Origin: Salminus brasiliensis
Taxonomy: Eukaryota > Chordata > Actinopteri > Characiformes > Bryconidae
Assembly (NCBI RefSeq): GCF_030463535.1
Contig: NC_132878.1
Span: 39,871,554-39,935,553 of the forward strand
DNA length: 64,000 nt
Direction: 5' to 3'
Below are positions 1-28,632 of the stretch, piece by piece. Position 1 is the stretch's first letter. Each line of letters starts with the position of its first letter. The notes under the pieces are model-generated. The model was not told where the DNA came from. It worked only from the letters and a program-made list of their open reading frames with translations, and made no database searches. The translations under genes and the position numbers were made by a program.

Positions 1-1350
1 GTGTGTGTGTACAGTGGAGAGTCTCTGGTCAGAGAAGTGACCGTGTTCAGTATGGATGGCTGCAGACTGGCTCCCTATGAGGAGAACCAGGCCTACGGAG
101 GACCAGAGCTGGTGCCCCTCCCTCAGGCTGAGGGCAGTGAGCTGGAGAGTGGCGTTCAGATCTGGATGGCCCCGGAAGGCCTGTGTGCCCGGCGTCTCTG
201 CAACGCCAGAGTCTACTGGGAGGGAGCGCACGCCCCTTACACTGACAAGCCTAACAAACTGGAGAAAGACCAGACCTGCAAGCTTCTGGACACTCAGCTA
301 TTGATCGCAGGTTGGAACAATTCCAAATCATAGTTCTCCATTCTCCAAACACGAAAACATCCTTTCTTTTGTGAAATAAGGTTTTGAGGTATTACCTCCT
401 TCCTCCATACATGATAACTATGTATATATATATATGACAGCCGATGTCTACAGCAACATAGACCTGAGGATTTTAGTCTGTTGGCCTACAGGACAAAATA
501 GTTTGACCCCTTGAAATGTACTTTTACAATTTTGCATTACTTCATCTGAAATTCAGTGGAGAAAGGGCTACTCATACAGCAACTGACCCTCTGTCTTCCT
601 GAAAGGTGGTGGACTAACGCTAGGCGTTACTGAAACGTAGATCGGACTTTCCAGAGCGCAACTGCATCCCCTGTTCTGATGCTCAGCTGGCAATCCCCCC
701 AGATTCCAGCCGTGTGCATATGAGAAAGAAAAAGAGGAAGAGTGACCTCTCTTATTCATTACCACTCTCTCTCTCTCGCTCTCTCTCTCTTTCAGAGTTG
801 CAAGCTTATTTTCTGCAGGCACGTCCCCTGCCCCGATGTCAGGTGCTGTTGTATTTCGAGGAGTGTCACAACACCCAGAGGAGGCCCATAACAGTGCAGG
901 TATGGCATCTACTTGTAGATGCACAAGTAAATTCTTAGTATTCAGTTTAGCTAATGGATGTTTTCCAACTTCCAGGCATTTTACCAGTCAATGCTACTAA
1001 ATGAAGTGAATGTGAAGCTATGCACACACCACAGAGACAGGGACTAAACTAGAGAAACTCTCAGCTAGTGAGGACCTCTCTCTCCCCCCATGCAGGTGGA
1101 GCCGCTATTCGCTCGTCAGATTCTCCTCATCTGCCAGCAGAGCAGCACGAACCACATGAGGGCTCATGAGCTCATGCCACTGCTCTGGGACCAGCTGCCC
1201 CACCCACAGCAGGACTACCCCACCAGTAGTCCCAATCAACCCCATGGCAACACTCTGCATGACTGGACTCCCTCCACCCAGTCTGCAGAGCAGGGCATGC
1301 TCAAGAGGGAGAGCGACCTCGGCGAATGCAAGAGCAGACTAATCTCATAG
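1..1350 (+). CDS. Interferon regulatory factor, C-terminal part (IRF4/8/9/10 group), 5'-truncated
   Basis: Three exons join in phase: 1-310 (donor at 311), 796-899, and 1096-1350 with a TAG stop at 1348-1350. About 222 residues of the C-terminal half are visible. They form the IRF association domain, which mediates IRF homo- or heterodimer formation and partner binding. Seen: the segments DKPNKLEKDQTCKLLDTQ, ELQAYFLQARPLPRCQV and VEPLFARQ, which resemble conserved stretches of IRF4 and IRF8, and the exon break after DTQ falls where that group has one. The N-terminal tryptophan-repeat DNA-binding domain lies outside the window. The extreme C-terminus is serine/proline-rich and not diagnostic. 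The left edge is a GT run, so the first exon may begin at the edge or earlier. IRF10 is a guess, because I know of no other IRF beside ncoa7 in tetrapods; IRF4 or IRF8 paralogues are possible. Family is sure, member is not. Confidence 0.85.
311..1095 (+). other. IRF introns
   Basis: Two introns, 311-795 and 900-1095, separate the three visible exons. The first ends in a (CT)n pyrimidine tract before its acceptor at 794-795. Apart from a short (TA)n run near 423-434, nothing else is recognisable. A reading frame on the opposite strand here is not coding. Confidence 0.7.
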
Positions 1351-1790
1351 AGCCAGAACGAATGGCCTTTGCTTTGACTAAAGAAAGAATGTGATTTTAC
1401 AATACTTTTACCTTCTTATATTGTTTTTTTTTTTTCTTTGAAGCATTGTTTGTATTTCCTTTTCATTTTTGTATTTCATGAGACCTTTCTACAGTAACTC
1501 AGGGGCAAATGACACGCTTCATTTTATTTTTAATATAAAAACACAGTGCAAACGGCATGATGCGTCACGGCTACATGTATCCACAAAAGCCTAAATCATT
1601 TAAGTTGAACAGCTATGGCTTGCTTAGTTTCTAGGAGTTCACCTGAGAAAATACAGGGCCATTTTCTGTCTCAAGGGAAATCTGGATTCAGACTAGCATT
1701 AACATAACCCTATTCTGTATAAACAAATAACCTGTTTCTTTGCTGACCTCTGTTAATCTGTTCCATAAAGCATTACCCTGGCTTTATATG

Positions 1791-1812
1791 AATAAATAAA
1801 TAGACCAATAAA
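1791..1812 (+). terminator. IRF poly(A) signals
   Basis: AATAAA occurs at 1791-1796, 1795-1800 and 1807-1812, about 450 bp after the stop codon. The stretch 1351-1790 is therefore the likely 3' UTR, AT-rich with a T-run near 1425. The cleavage site is not visible and is inferred to lie at about 1820-1835. Confidence 0.6.
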
Positions 1813-1831
1813 ATCAAGTCTGTATGCATCA

Positions 1832-1841
1832 TTTATTTATT
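1832..1841 (-). terminator. ncoa7 poly(A) signals
   Basis: The minus strand carries overlapping AATAAA hexamers (plus-strand TTTATT at 1832-1837 and 1836-1841). They are the far-end candidates for the ncoa7 3' UTR and lie about 2.1 kb beyond its stop codon. Nearer AATAAA or ATTAAA variants may also be used. Confidence 0.45.
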
Positions 1842-3971
1842 GAATTCACTTCAACATAGCAACAATAAATAGAACATTCAATGGTGATAACTAGACATCA
1901 AAAGGTTCTGGATTCAAAGAGCCGAACATTATCACTCTTCGGGAAGGTTAAAGTGAAATCATTTGTGCCCTGTACATGGGGCATTTGAACATACAGAGGG
2001 CCGTTTAAGATGAGCACACTAGTAAGTTGGTGCTGCTGCCCTGTAGTGAAATGAACTGACCAATCACAATGTGTAAACTGAAGGTTAGTCAAAGGTAATG
2101 GAGGACACAGCACACCGATAGTCTAGCTAAATCATGAAAAGACGTTTCAGACTGTAGTGATAAACAAAACCTAACCATAAACCAAGTGACAAAAGATCTT
2201 TCTGTACATATCCATTTCGGAACACGTCTCTCCCCATTCTCACCTTCACATTGGCTCTGTTGTTCACAGACCTGGCACAAATGAGCGACAAACTGGCTCT
2301 ACAACAATTACATTTTCAAAACATTATCTTTCAATTGCAGTTTTTACACTAATCATGAGGACTAACTCCTGAGGTGTAAAAATTCTCTGATCTAATGATG
2401 CTTAATTACTTTTTTCTCCCTGTTTTGTATTGAGCCAATGGAAGGTAACTTCAATAAAATGGTTAGGACTGCACAGTATGTCAGCCAGGGTTTGCAATAC
2501 AGGATATTGCAGACGTTGCCAAGCCTCTAACTAATCACCACATTGTGTAGATGATTAGAAGAACCAAGGCGTTAACATGATCCATCAAAATAATTTTGCT
2601 AAAAATAAATAACACATGCCAATCTGTAACAGTCTCTACAAAGGTTCACTGATGTGTTTTTAGTATATGAAAAGGCATACTGCAGGCAGCAAATGAATTG
2701 CAGTTGGCATTGTGTCCATATCATGCAGCCCTATTAACCCTGGATGAAAACTAGCAGAGACAAGTTAGTAGTAGCTCTTTGGAAGAGTGCTAAATGTCCA
2801 CCTCTAGCCCTCATTCAGCATCACTGGAGATGATGGCATTTTTAATCACTGTATTTTCCCCCCAAAACCCTCCTGGAAGCGTTAGACATCCCTGTACAGT
2901 ATAGGTATGGAACCTATATGTGAAAGATCTCTAATTACTACCACAGTGAAACAGGGAGCAATGCTAAAGGTGGCACAATGTAATACTGACAATACTTTCA
3001 CCAAGTGCTTTCACTCTCTAGCTCAAAAGCTAACCAAATAAGGCCCTTCAAAAAAAAAAAAAAAAAAAAAAAGGGGTCACAAACAAAAGTGAACACAATT
3101 CTCTCACATATAGGGATCATGTTTAACATTCAATAAAAAAAGGAAAGATTTAATTTCAGAACATAAAAAACAAAACATCAGACAATATAAAAAAATTTAC
3201 ATAAACCGTGTATAAACAAACAAAAAAAAAACACTTTGGTCAAAGACAATGGTTTTCTTGCTTCCCTTTCTCCAATGGAATGTGTTTCATATTTACATGG
3301 ACGGCCTACTTATAAGCCACGTTTAGTCACTGAACCCCGTCTTCAGAAGAAAAGAGCAACAGTTCCCAACTCCACTGGCCTCATCTCCTTCCTGTAAACA
3401 ACACCAGTCTAGCTGCTTGGCTAACCCACAGGATTTTGCACAACAATTCATGTATAAAATCTCAGACCATGTATTCCAGATCATGATGCACACAGCCTCT
3501 GCTGTCACAGCCTTAAAAGTAGTGGTTATATTTCTGCAGAGCATACGTGTACATGATTGCATGCTGGGATAGATGTGGGTGGTATGCGACACTAAGGCAG
3601 TTTGAGTGAGGCATAGACAAAAGCCTGCTTCTCCCTTACCGTTCCACCAAGTCTAATCAAGCTCAAACCAACACAAAACAGCAGCTTAGGTCAGGCTTAA
3701 ACATACAAAGCAGTCAAGTACAGCCTGGTTTAACCCTCATTAAAATAACCATCTGATCACCACCTGGTAAACCTGGTAAACAATGAACAGTTGTCGTGTC
3801 CAACCACCTGGAACAGTGTAAATCCATACAAAATCACCTATAGCCAGACAAAGTAGTTACATAGAGCATGTTTCAAACTTGTTATATTACATGCCGTGAG
3901 CTGGACACACGTGTGTGTATATATATTTCTCACAGTATATGTTATGTATGTGTATACATGTGCAAAGGAGC
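1842..3971 (-). other. ncoa7: ncoa7 3' UTR
   Basis: About 2.1 kb between the ncoa7 stop codon and its distal poly(A) signal has no coding exon that I can support. It holds a 20-odd-base A-run at 3050-3072 and AT-rich sequence. The short open frames here have no recognisable similarity and are treated as chance. Confidence 0.55.
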
Positions 3972-16893
<12,922 letters not shown>

Positions 16894-17540
16894 TGCGGTG
16901 GGCTCGAGGAATCAAGACACACACACGGACAGACAACTCCAGGGCTCTGGTCCAGAAGAAGTTCTGACCCCTTTCCTACAAACATGCACACACACAAAAA
17001 AAAAAAATGTTAGCACCTAATGCCATCTCCAGCCAGCACATGATTCAGTGGCTCATGAAAACTGCTATTAAATCAGGTAGGTCTTAAATCATGACAGTCT
17101 GCATCGTTGGGGGCTTCTGCAGACCAGTAGATAAAGACATTATGCAATTACGGGGTAAACCTACAGAAGCACGTCTACTGGAGCACAACTTCAACTACAG
17201 CTTTTCTGCACAGCATTTTGTTTAGTGGCTAGCTGGCTAGTGTTTTCCCATATGCTAGCTAGCTCGCTAGGTAATTGGCTTTCATTGTATTGGATGTAAA
17301 CGTTAGCTAGTGCCAGCTACGCCCATACAGACAAATGTTTAATGTTATCGAGAGGTTTTCAAACAACAAACTTTCATTAAAATCCATCTCCACTGTTTCA
17401 ATATTAACAGCTCGTGGTAAGAGTAAAGGGAAACGTAGAAATGCGCATGTCGTTGTTCTGTTAGCTAGCGAGTAATGCTAGCTATCTAGCTAACCTCGTT
17501 TTTTCTCTCGATAGACAGAGATCAACAGTGCCACACTCAC

Positions 17541-17797
17541 CCATCAAGCTAGCTACATCATCCTCATCCTCACCAGCACCAACATCTCCACTATCATCAT
17601 CATCATCTTCATCATCATCATCAACAACAACAACAACACTTGTCCCTCAAGCTCGTCTCAGACGTCGGCTGGGCAGTTAGGCTGCTATTTCCGTTGCTTT
17701 AGCACCACCCGCCGTTGGTGTTGATTTGGAGGATGTCGCTGTGAACGGCAGTGCGGAATAAAGTCCACACAGTGAATCTCTAACCAGCTGCTAAGAT
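17541..17797 (-). other. ncoa7: ncoa7 noncoding exon 1 (predicted)
   Basis: The minus strand has a TATA box at 17821-17828 and a good donor GG|GTGAGT at 17541/17540. Between them lies a likely 5' UTR exon of about 255 nt. The start at about 17797 is estimated from TATA spacing only. The exon contains GTT and GAT triplet runs (17580-17635) that create a short methionine-rich upstream frame. Confidence 0.5.
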
Positions 17798-17820
17798 GCC
17801 AGCGTGCCGTCGCTAGCTGC

Positions 17821-17828
17821 TTTATATA
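17821..17828 (-). promoter_or_regulatory. TATA box of the distal ncoa7 promoter
   Basis: On the minus strand this reads TTATATAAA, about 25-30 bp upstream of the predicted exon 1 start. The surrounding 17650-18050 is richer in GC and CpG than the flanks, as expected for a promoter. Confidence 0.5.
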
Positions 17829-17957
17829 ACGGGTTACCCATAGCCAGCGCAGTCTAACGCCGTTGCTGCCAGTGTGTGTGTGTTTTGCCAACAGCCTTTA
17901 TTTTCTAAGTGGACTTGCTGATAGGACCGCTCCGCCGCCACGCTCCTCCTCCCAGGC

Positions 17958-18004
17958 TGACATCAGTGCTACAGCAGAGCCAGCGGCCCTCCTCGCTGAT
18001 GTCA
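17958..18004. promoter_or_regulatory. Inverted pair of CRE-like octamers upstream of ncoa7
   Basis: TGACATCA at 17958-17965 and TGATGTCA at 17997-18004 are exact reverse complements, 31 bp apart. Both resemble CREB/ATF/AP-1 class sites (consensus TGACGTCA). They lie about 160-210 bp upstream of the predicted start. Function is inferred from sequence only. Confidence 0.35.
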
Positions 18005-18131
18005 ACAGGAGAACCCCCCTGTAGAAGATAACGGTGGTGTTTCCGGTATGGAGGATTACTAGCTACGAGTTAAATCCCTACCACAAATCCCATACAGATA
18101 TTGTACAGGGATACAGGCAAAGTTATATAGC

Positions 18132-18133
<2 letters not shown>

Positions 18134-18188
<55 letters not shown>
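18134..18188. repeat. (TA)n/(CA)n microsatellite
   Basis: About 40 bp of TA followed by about 14 bp of CA. It marks the start of AT-rich intergenic DNA (18060-18830) between ncoa7 and the Tc1 element. (AAT)n runs at 18340-18377 are the only other structure there. Confidence 0.9.
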
Positions 18189-18189
<1 letters not shown>

Positions 18190-18831
18190 TATTCACTACA
18201 ATACAACTGAAAACTGACTACTACTACTACTGCTAATAAAAAACAAAAAACAGCAATAATAATAACAAAAATAATTCTAATAGTAGGGTAATATAATACA
18301 TATAATAACAACAAATATTGCACAATACTGAAAATAAGTATAAAAATAATTATAATAATTATAATAATAATAATAATCCACTTTTTAAAGCTTGTATTTT
18401 TTGTACATCTTATCCCAGATAAAATATAATAAGCTTGAAAAAACAGCATTTACTGGTTGAGGAACTGCACATTTGAAAAGTTTCAGAGCTATGCAAAAAT
18501 AAAAATGGCCACAATGCAGAAACACATGCAAGTAGGGAAGCATAATCTTGCTAAGCTTCACCAAACAGCTTTTAATTAGTGTTTAAAATTCACATATGCA
18601 GTGGAAAAAGGCTAGTTTAGAAAGAAAACGTGCTAATGCAGCAATTTCATATTCAGGTACTGTGTGCAAGTGATCTTGACTTAATGTATTTACCTATTAC
18701 TCAAGTCGACATGGATTATATATAAATAACAGACACTAGTTAAAACTTTAAAATGATTTATCAGTAGTCTGGGTTGTAGTTATAGGGCTATAAAGGGGGT
18801 TAAGCTGTTCTTTAGGGCCCCTGTGAATATA

Positions 18832-20436
<1,605 letters not shown>

Positions 20437-20947
20437 TATTTGTATGTGTGTGTATTTATTTATTGTGATAACAATATTGTCAGAAGGATGTCTTATGAAC
20501 ACATGGGGTTTGCTTAAAAAAAGCAAGAAAGCAGAAATATAACCAACCCTGTCATTTATTTCCATTCATATGTACACAATTATAAATTAGCATTCATTCA
20601 TTTTCCCACTTTTTTGCCGATTCTCACTTTTTGACATTGTGTGAATCTGGCAGTTGTTTTTTACATTGAGTCAAAGTTTCATAATACATAGAGCAACAGG
20701 AATTATGCAAAATTATATAAAAATCATTTTTATTGACTTTATTAAAACTTAGGAAGGGTTCTTCCCTTTCCTGTAAAGTTGACATTTTAGAGATTTTTGG
20801 ATGGCTATGGCAATTAATTGAACATTTTTCCTTTTTGAAATGAATCAGCTGTTCATCTAGGACTGAAGTTTGGGCTGTTTCCTAAAGGGAAGAGGTTTCT
20901 GGGGAGGACTCTTTCTGACTGGGCCAGTCAAGGCAGCAGATTTCTTC
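20437..20947 (-). other. ctsb 3' UTR and flank
   Basis: The DNA between the Tc1 element and the ctsb stop codon is AT-rich and includes TTTATT (minus-strand AATAAA) near 20457 and 20553. It is probably the 3' UTR. The transposon may lie immediately downstream of the poly(A) site. Confidence 0.4.
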
Positions 20948-24389
<3,442 letters not shown>

Positions 24390-24689
24390 CCTGAGGAAGA
24401 CAGAAACGGAAAACATGCCATTTAATGCTCCTTATTTGATTAGGCAGGGTTTACTCTAAGAAGGCAGTGTTAAGGAATTACTGTTTTGTACGGTCACTTT
24501 TTGGAATAGTATTTACCAGCACAGAGTATACATGTACATGGATCAGTCATAACAAAAATACCACAGAAAAACAGCTACAGTGAAAAACAGTGATTATCCT
24601 TATCGTCAGTGGCACCTGCCAAGGGGAGAACAGTGGTCAGTACCTACCATAAGTATTCCAAAAAGGGACAACCGATGAATCAGCAACAG

Positions 24690-24900
24690 GGGAATGGGAA
24701 CCTAAGGCTAACTGATGCAATACATGGAGGTCCCACATCACAACTTACAGGGCTTTACAGGATCTGCTGCTAATGTTTTGGTGCCAGATACCAAAGGGCA
24801 CCTTCAGAGGTTTTGTGGAGTTCTTGCCAAATGATCAGATCAATAGTGCCGACCTACTCAATGTTAGGCAGGGGGTGCCAATGTTATGGCTGATCTGTGA
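24690..24900 (+). mobile_element. Tc1-like transposase C-terminal relic
   Basis: The plus strand contains a translation WCQIPKGTFRGFVE followed by decayed text and then GTGCCAATGTTATGGCTGATC. Both are typical of the 3' end of a fish Tc1-like element. It is heavily mutated and lies in the intron between the ctsb 5' UTR exon and the first coding exon. Confidence 0.5.
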
Positions 24901-25221
24901 ATTTCATTGCTGTCATGCAAAAAACATCATCTTTACATCATGTCAAACTTGCATGTTGAATGGACGAATAGAAATGCTCCAAAATGATCAAAATGTTTAT
25001 GATATGCTGATAACGACGTCCACATGCAAACATAGAAAACTGCATAAATGTAGTTAATTAAAGCTAATTAAGGTAAGGTCACAAATGTAATGACTAAAGT
25101 GCAGATATTTAGTACATAGCCATGCTACTTCAGTATTACACCGGTCAACCATCTGATATTAATACGACTAATTGTCATTCATCCTTATTTTTACACTCCA
25201 GAGGGTTACTTTTCCACTTAC

Positions 25222-25270
25222 CTGAGCGTTTTCTTCAGTCTGCACTAAGAGGACTCCAGATTGCTGCAGT
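25222..25270 (-). other. ctsb: ctsb noncoding exon 1 (predicted)
   Basis: A strong donor CTCAG|GTAAGT (25222/25221, minus strand) follows GA-rich sequence suited to a 5' UTR. The coding exon has its own acceptor TTCCTCAG one base before its ATG, so an upstream noncoding exon is required. The 5' limit is not visible. Confidence 0.5.
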
Positions 25271-25296
25271 TAAAAAACCCTCATCTCTTATCTGAT

Positions 25297-25322
25297 GTCA
25301 TGTGGTCATGTCAGTCAGGTGA
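25297..25322. promoter_or_regulatory. E-box/M-box-like cluster at the ctsb promoter
   Basis: GTCATGTG, GTCATGTC and TCAGGTGA occur within 26 bp, just upstream of the predicted ctsb exon 1. They resemble the M-box/CLEAR class of sites (consensus GTCACGTGAC) used by TFEB/MITF factors on lysosomal genes, though none is a perfect CLEAR element. Confidence 0.3.
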
Positions 25323-25799
25323 TCCTATCGAGCCATATTCATCACAAGACTAACATGAGTGGCCCTGAACCACACAGCAAGAGTGTCAGTTATTGCAGGT
25401 GAAATCACACTGTAGACAGAACAGTGAAGTGAAAGAGCTATTTAGGCCTCTGCCTTTAATGAGGAGAGTTTTGAAGGTCCTAGGTCAACATCAAGCTGAA
25501 AATATTCTTTTAAGCAACATTGCAGTGCTTTCAAAGACATGTTTTTCTCTACAAAAAAAAAAAAGAAAAATGTGGTGTCAAAAAGCGTAATAGCTACTGA
25601 ATGCCCGTTTCTGTTACTGTAAATACAGTGAAAAAATTATTTTCAACATTTTGAGCAAAATTAGCTCTCTTTTACATGTGTGTTTAATTAGCTTGTTAGG
25701 GCTATAGATGGTAACTGGACATACTACCCCAATACATTAAACAGATATCAGATTGAAAAAGGCTGCTTTTCGTTTCAGTATGACCAAATTAAACACCTT

Positions 25800-27587
25800 C
25801 ATTACTATTACTATTACTAGAAAGATTAGAGAAAATGGTTGGAATCACAGGGACAGCCCTATCAGGGTTCCAATCATATCTAACGGGACGCTATCAATTT
25901 GTAAAGATAAAAGATTTATCTTCAAACTACGCAGAAGTAAGATATGGAGTTCCGCAAGGCTCAATTTTAGGACCGCTATTATTTACATTATACATGTTAC
26001 CACTGGGCTCAGTTATAAGCAGACATGGCGTTAATTTCCATTTCTATGCAGATGACACACAGCTCTATATTTCAGCCAAACCTGACGATAAATTTAGACT
26101 ACAGAAAATGGAGGACTGTGTAAAGGATATAAAACTCTGGATGTCACATAACTTCCTTCTCCCCAACAGTGACAAAACCGAAGTTCTCCTTTTAGGTCCA
26201 AAAGACTCTAAAAAATAAACTATCAGACTTAATGTTAGACTTGGCCGATGCTTCCATCATTCCTGGTTTAGCAGCTAAAAATCTTGACGTCACATTCGAC
26301 TCAGATTTATCATTTGAGCAACATATAGCTAATATTAGTAGAACAGCCTTTATGCAGCTTAGGAACATCTCCAAACTAAGAAACTCCTTATCACTACAAG
26401 ACGCAGAAAAGCTAGTACATGCTTTTATTACCTCAAGGCTAGATTACTGTAATGCACTACTGTCAGGTTGTTCCAGCAGGAACCTCAATAAACTTCAGCT
26501 GGTGCAAAATGCTGCAGCCAGGGTCCTTACTAAAACTAGAAAATTTGACCATATCAGTCCAGTTCTATCAGCACTTAATTGGCTCCCAGTTAAATTCCGT
26601 ATCGAATACAAAATTCTTCTATTAACATATAAGGCCCTACATGGCCTCGCTCCTGACTACCTGTGGGATCTTATTGCATATTATGAACCATCAAGACTAC
26701 TTAGATCTCAGGGTGCTGGCCTCTTACTCGTTCCCAAAATTCAGAAAACCTCAGCAGGGGGAAGAGCCTTTTCTTATAAAGCCCCCCATCTCTGGAATAA
26801 CCTTCCAGATAATGTTCGGGACTCTTTCAATCTTTAAATCTAAGCTGAAAACTTATATGTTTAGTTTAGCTTTTGGTAATTAATGTTTCTTAGATAAGGG
26901 CTGCAGGTCCAGGGGTTCGCGGACCCAGGGAATTGTAGTACACTGAGATGCTGGAGCTGTCGTCTCGCTGCTTACACGCGATCACTCAGGTTTGTTGATG
27001 GTGGAGCAGATAGATGCTGGTGTTCTCAGGGTGCGCCCGTGTCCGTGTTACCTTTTGGCTCTCTCCTTTTAATTATGCTGTGATAATCAGACCTGCCGGA
27101 GTCGTCAGACATACCCTGATGCTGATGCTCAACATTCTCTGCCCTCCATAAAATTCCTCTTAGAACTAACTTTTCTCTTTTTACCTTCTTCGAGTAAATG
27201 GCCACCCAACCCGACCTGCTGGAAGATTGCCCACTGAGGTCCCCTCTACCTGCGTCTAACCAGCTGCCACCTACCAGTCCGGCCAGCGGGTCCCCCCCAA
27301 CCCGCCACCACCCATGGCTCACCCGCCTGCCGCTGCTGCCTGTTTGGTGGCCATGCTGAAACCTAGATGGACTTGTGTCTGTCTGACACTATTAATATCA
27401 CCACTATTAACTTTCTGTTGTATCTGCTTTGGTAATTTTTATCACAGGGTCTTTGACCCTTCATGTTATTTCTTCTTTCTTCTCTGTCTCTGTCCTTTAT
27501 TAAGTACTAATTATGTAAAGCTGCTTTGTGATGACAACAGTTGTAAAAAGCGCTATACAAATAAATTTGACTTGACTTGACTTGATC
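25800..27587 (+). mobile_element. L2-like LINE, 5'-truncated, frameshifted
   Basis: The plus strand encodes the end of a reverse transcriptase: GVPQGSILGPLLF, then the catalytic block FHFYADDTQLY near 26040-26070. It continues after a frameshift and stop near 26215 with LVHAFITSRLDYCNALL, LNWLPVKFRIEYKILLLTYK and APHLWNNLPDNVR. These are typical of the L2 clade. A 3' UTR runs to AAAGCTGCTTTGTGATGAC and a short TTGAC tandem tail at 27563-27587, the usual end of such elements. The endonuclease and the RT N-terminus are missing. It sits between the ctsb promoter and the fdft1 3' end. Confidence 0.85.
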
Positions 27588-28632
27588 ACACATGAAAATA
27601 TATGTTGCCTCTACTGTTATGACAATTAATGTATACTCATCTAGAGCTATTACACCACAATGCCAGATTGCGAGAAATTGCAAAAAGGAGAATCAGCAAA
27701 AAATCAGCAGTGTCAGCTTCCTTGACACGGATTGCTTCTTCATGGCTTTCAAACTTGGACTTGGGTGCTGTAAACTGTAGATTGCTGTGTTTACACAGTA
27801 GCTGAACAGTCTTACAATGACCTCAAAGCCAGTGCACATATGAGACCAAATAAATCATCCTGACATCGCTTTTACACTTTTATTTTCCTTCAATTATGTA
27901 CAAATCAAAGTCCCACATTACATAGCAATGTTATTATCCTCTCACCTTTGGTTATGTACAAATACCTAGCTAGCTTTCTACACAACGAAGCTCTGCTGTG
28001 ACAACAATTTGCAGCTCACCGCTGCAGTCCACCGATCCATCTCAGACATATAATATCTAATATGGGTGGATGTGCTTTGCTTCTAGTAAATACATATCCA
28101 TCTTGACCCACAGAATGTAGGCCATTCTGTATTGTGTAAAAAAAAAAAAACGTCCATGCCGAAAACCTGATGTGACAAACTATGAAACTGCATTGGAACG
28201 GGGTTCTGAATACAAACATATGTTTAGATCCAATGGGGTCATTGACATTTTTAACAAAAAATAAAAATAAATAAAAACACCACATGCCATGCTGCCTTTG
28301 GCGACTCACAAAAGTGCCTGGTAAGTGCTAAAAGCAATGACTGCACAAGGTTCTCATGCATGCTGTCCACTGCTTATATAACAAAACACAGGGCCACAAC
28401 TACTGTGCTTGGACATTTAGAACAGCACATTACTTTTGAAAGGACAACAACAAAACTTACTATGTCCTTCTGATGGGAAAGACCATACAAACAGTTCAAA
28501 AAAACAAAATCCAAAGAAATCCAAGAGTGAGATCATTGATTTGAGACCTCTGCAAGGTATAAATGGCATGTGGAGCTCAAAGAAAATACAACTGCAATTC
28601 CCAAGGAAAGCTGGAGAAATTCCCATGAATAT
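27588..28632 (-). other. fdft1 3' UTR and flank
   Basis: No coding exon is recognised. A-rich runs occur at 28138-28150 and 28255-28275 (plus strand), and minus-strand AATAAA candidates lie near 27880-27890. The 3' UTR probably occupies much of it. Confidence 0.4.
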
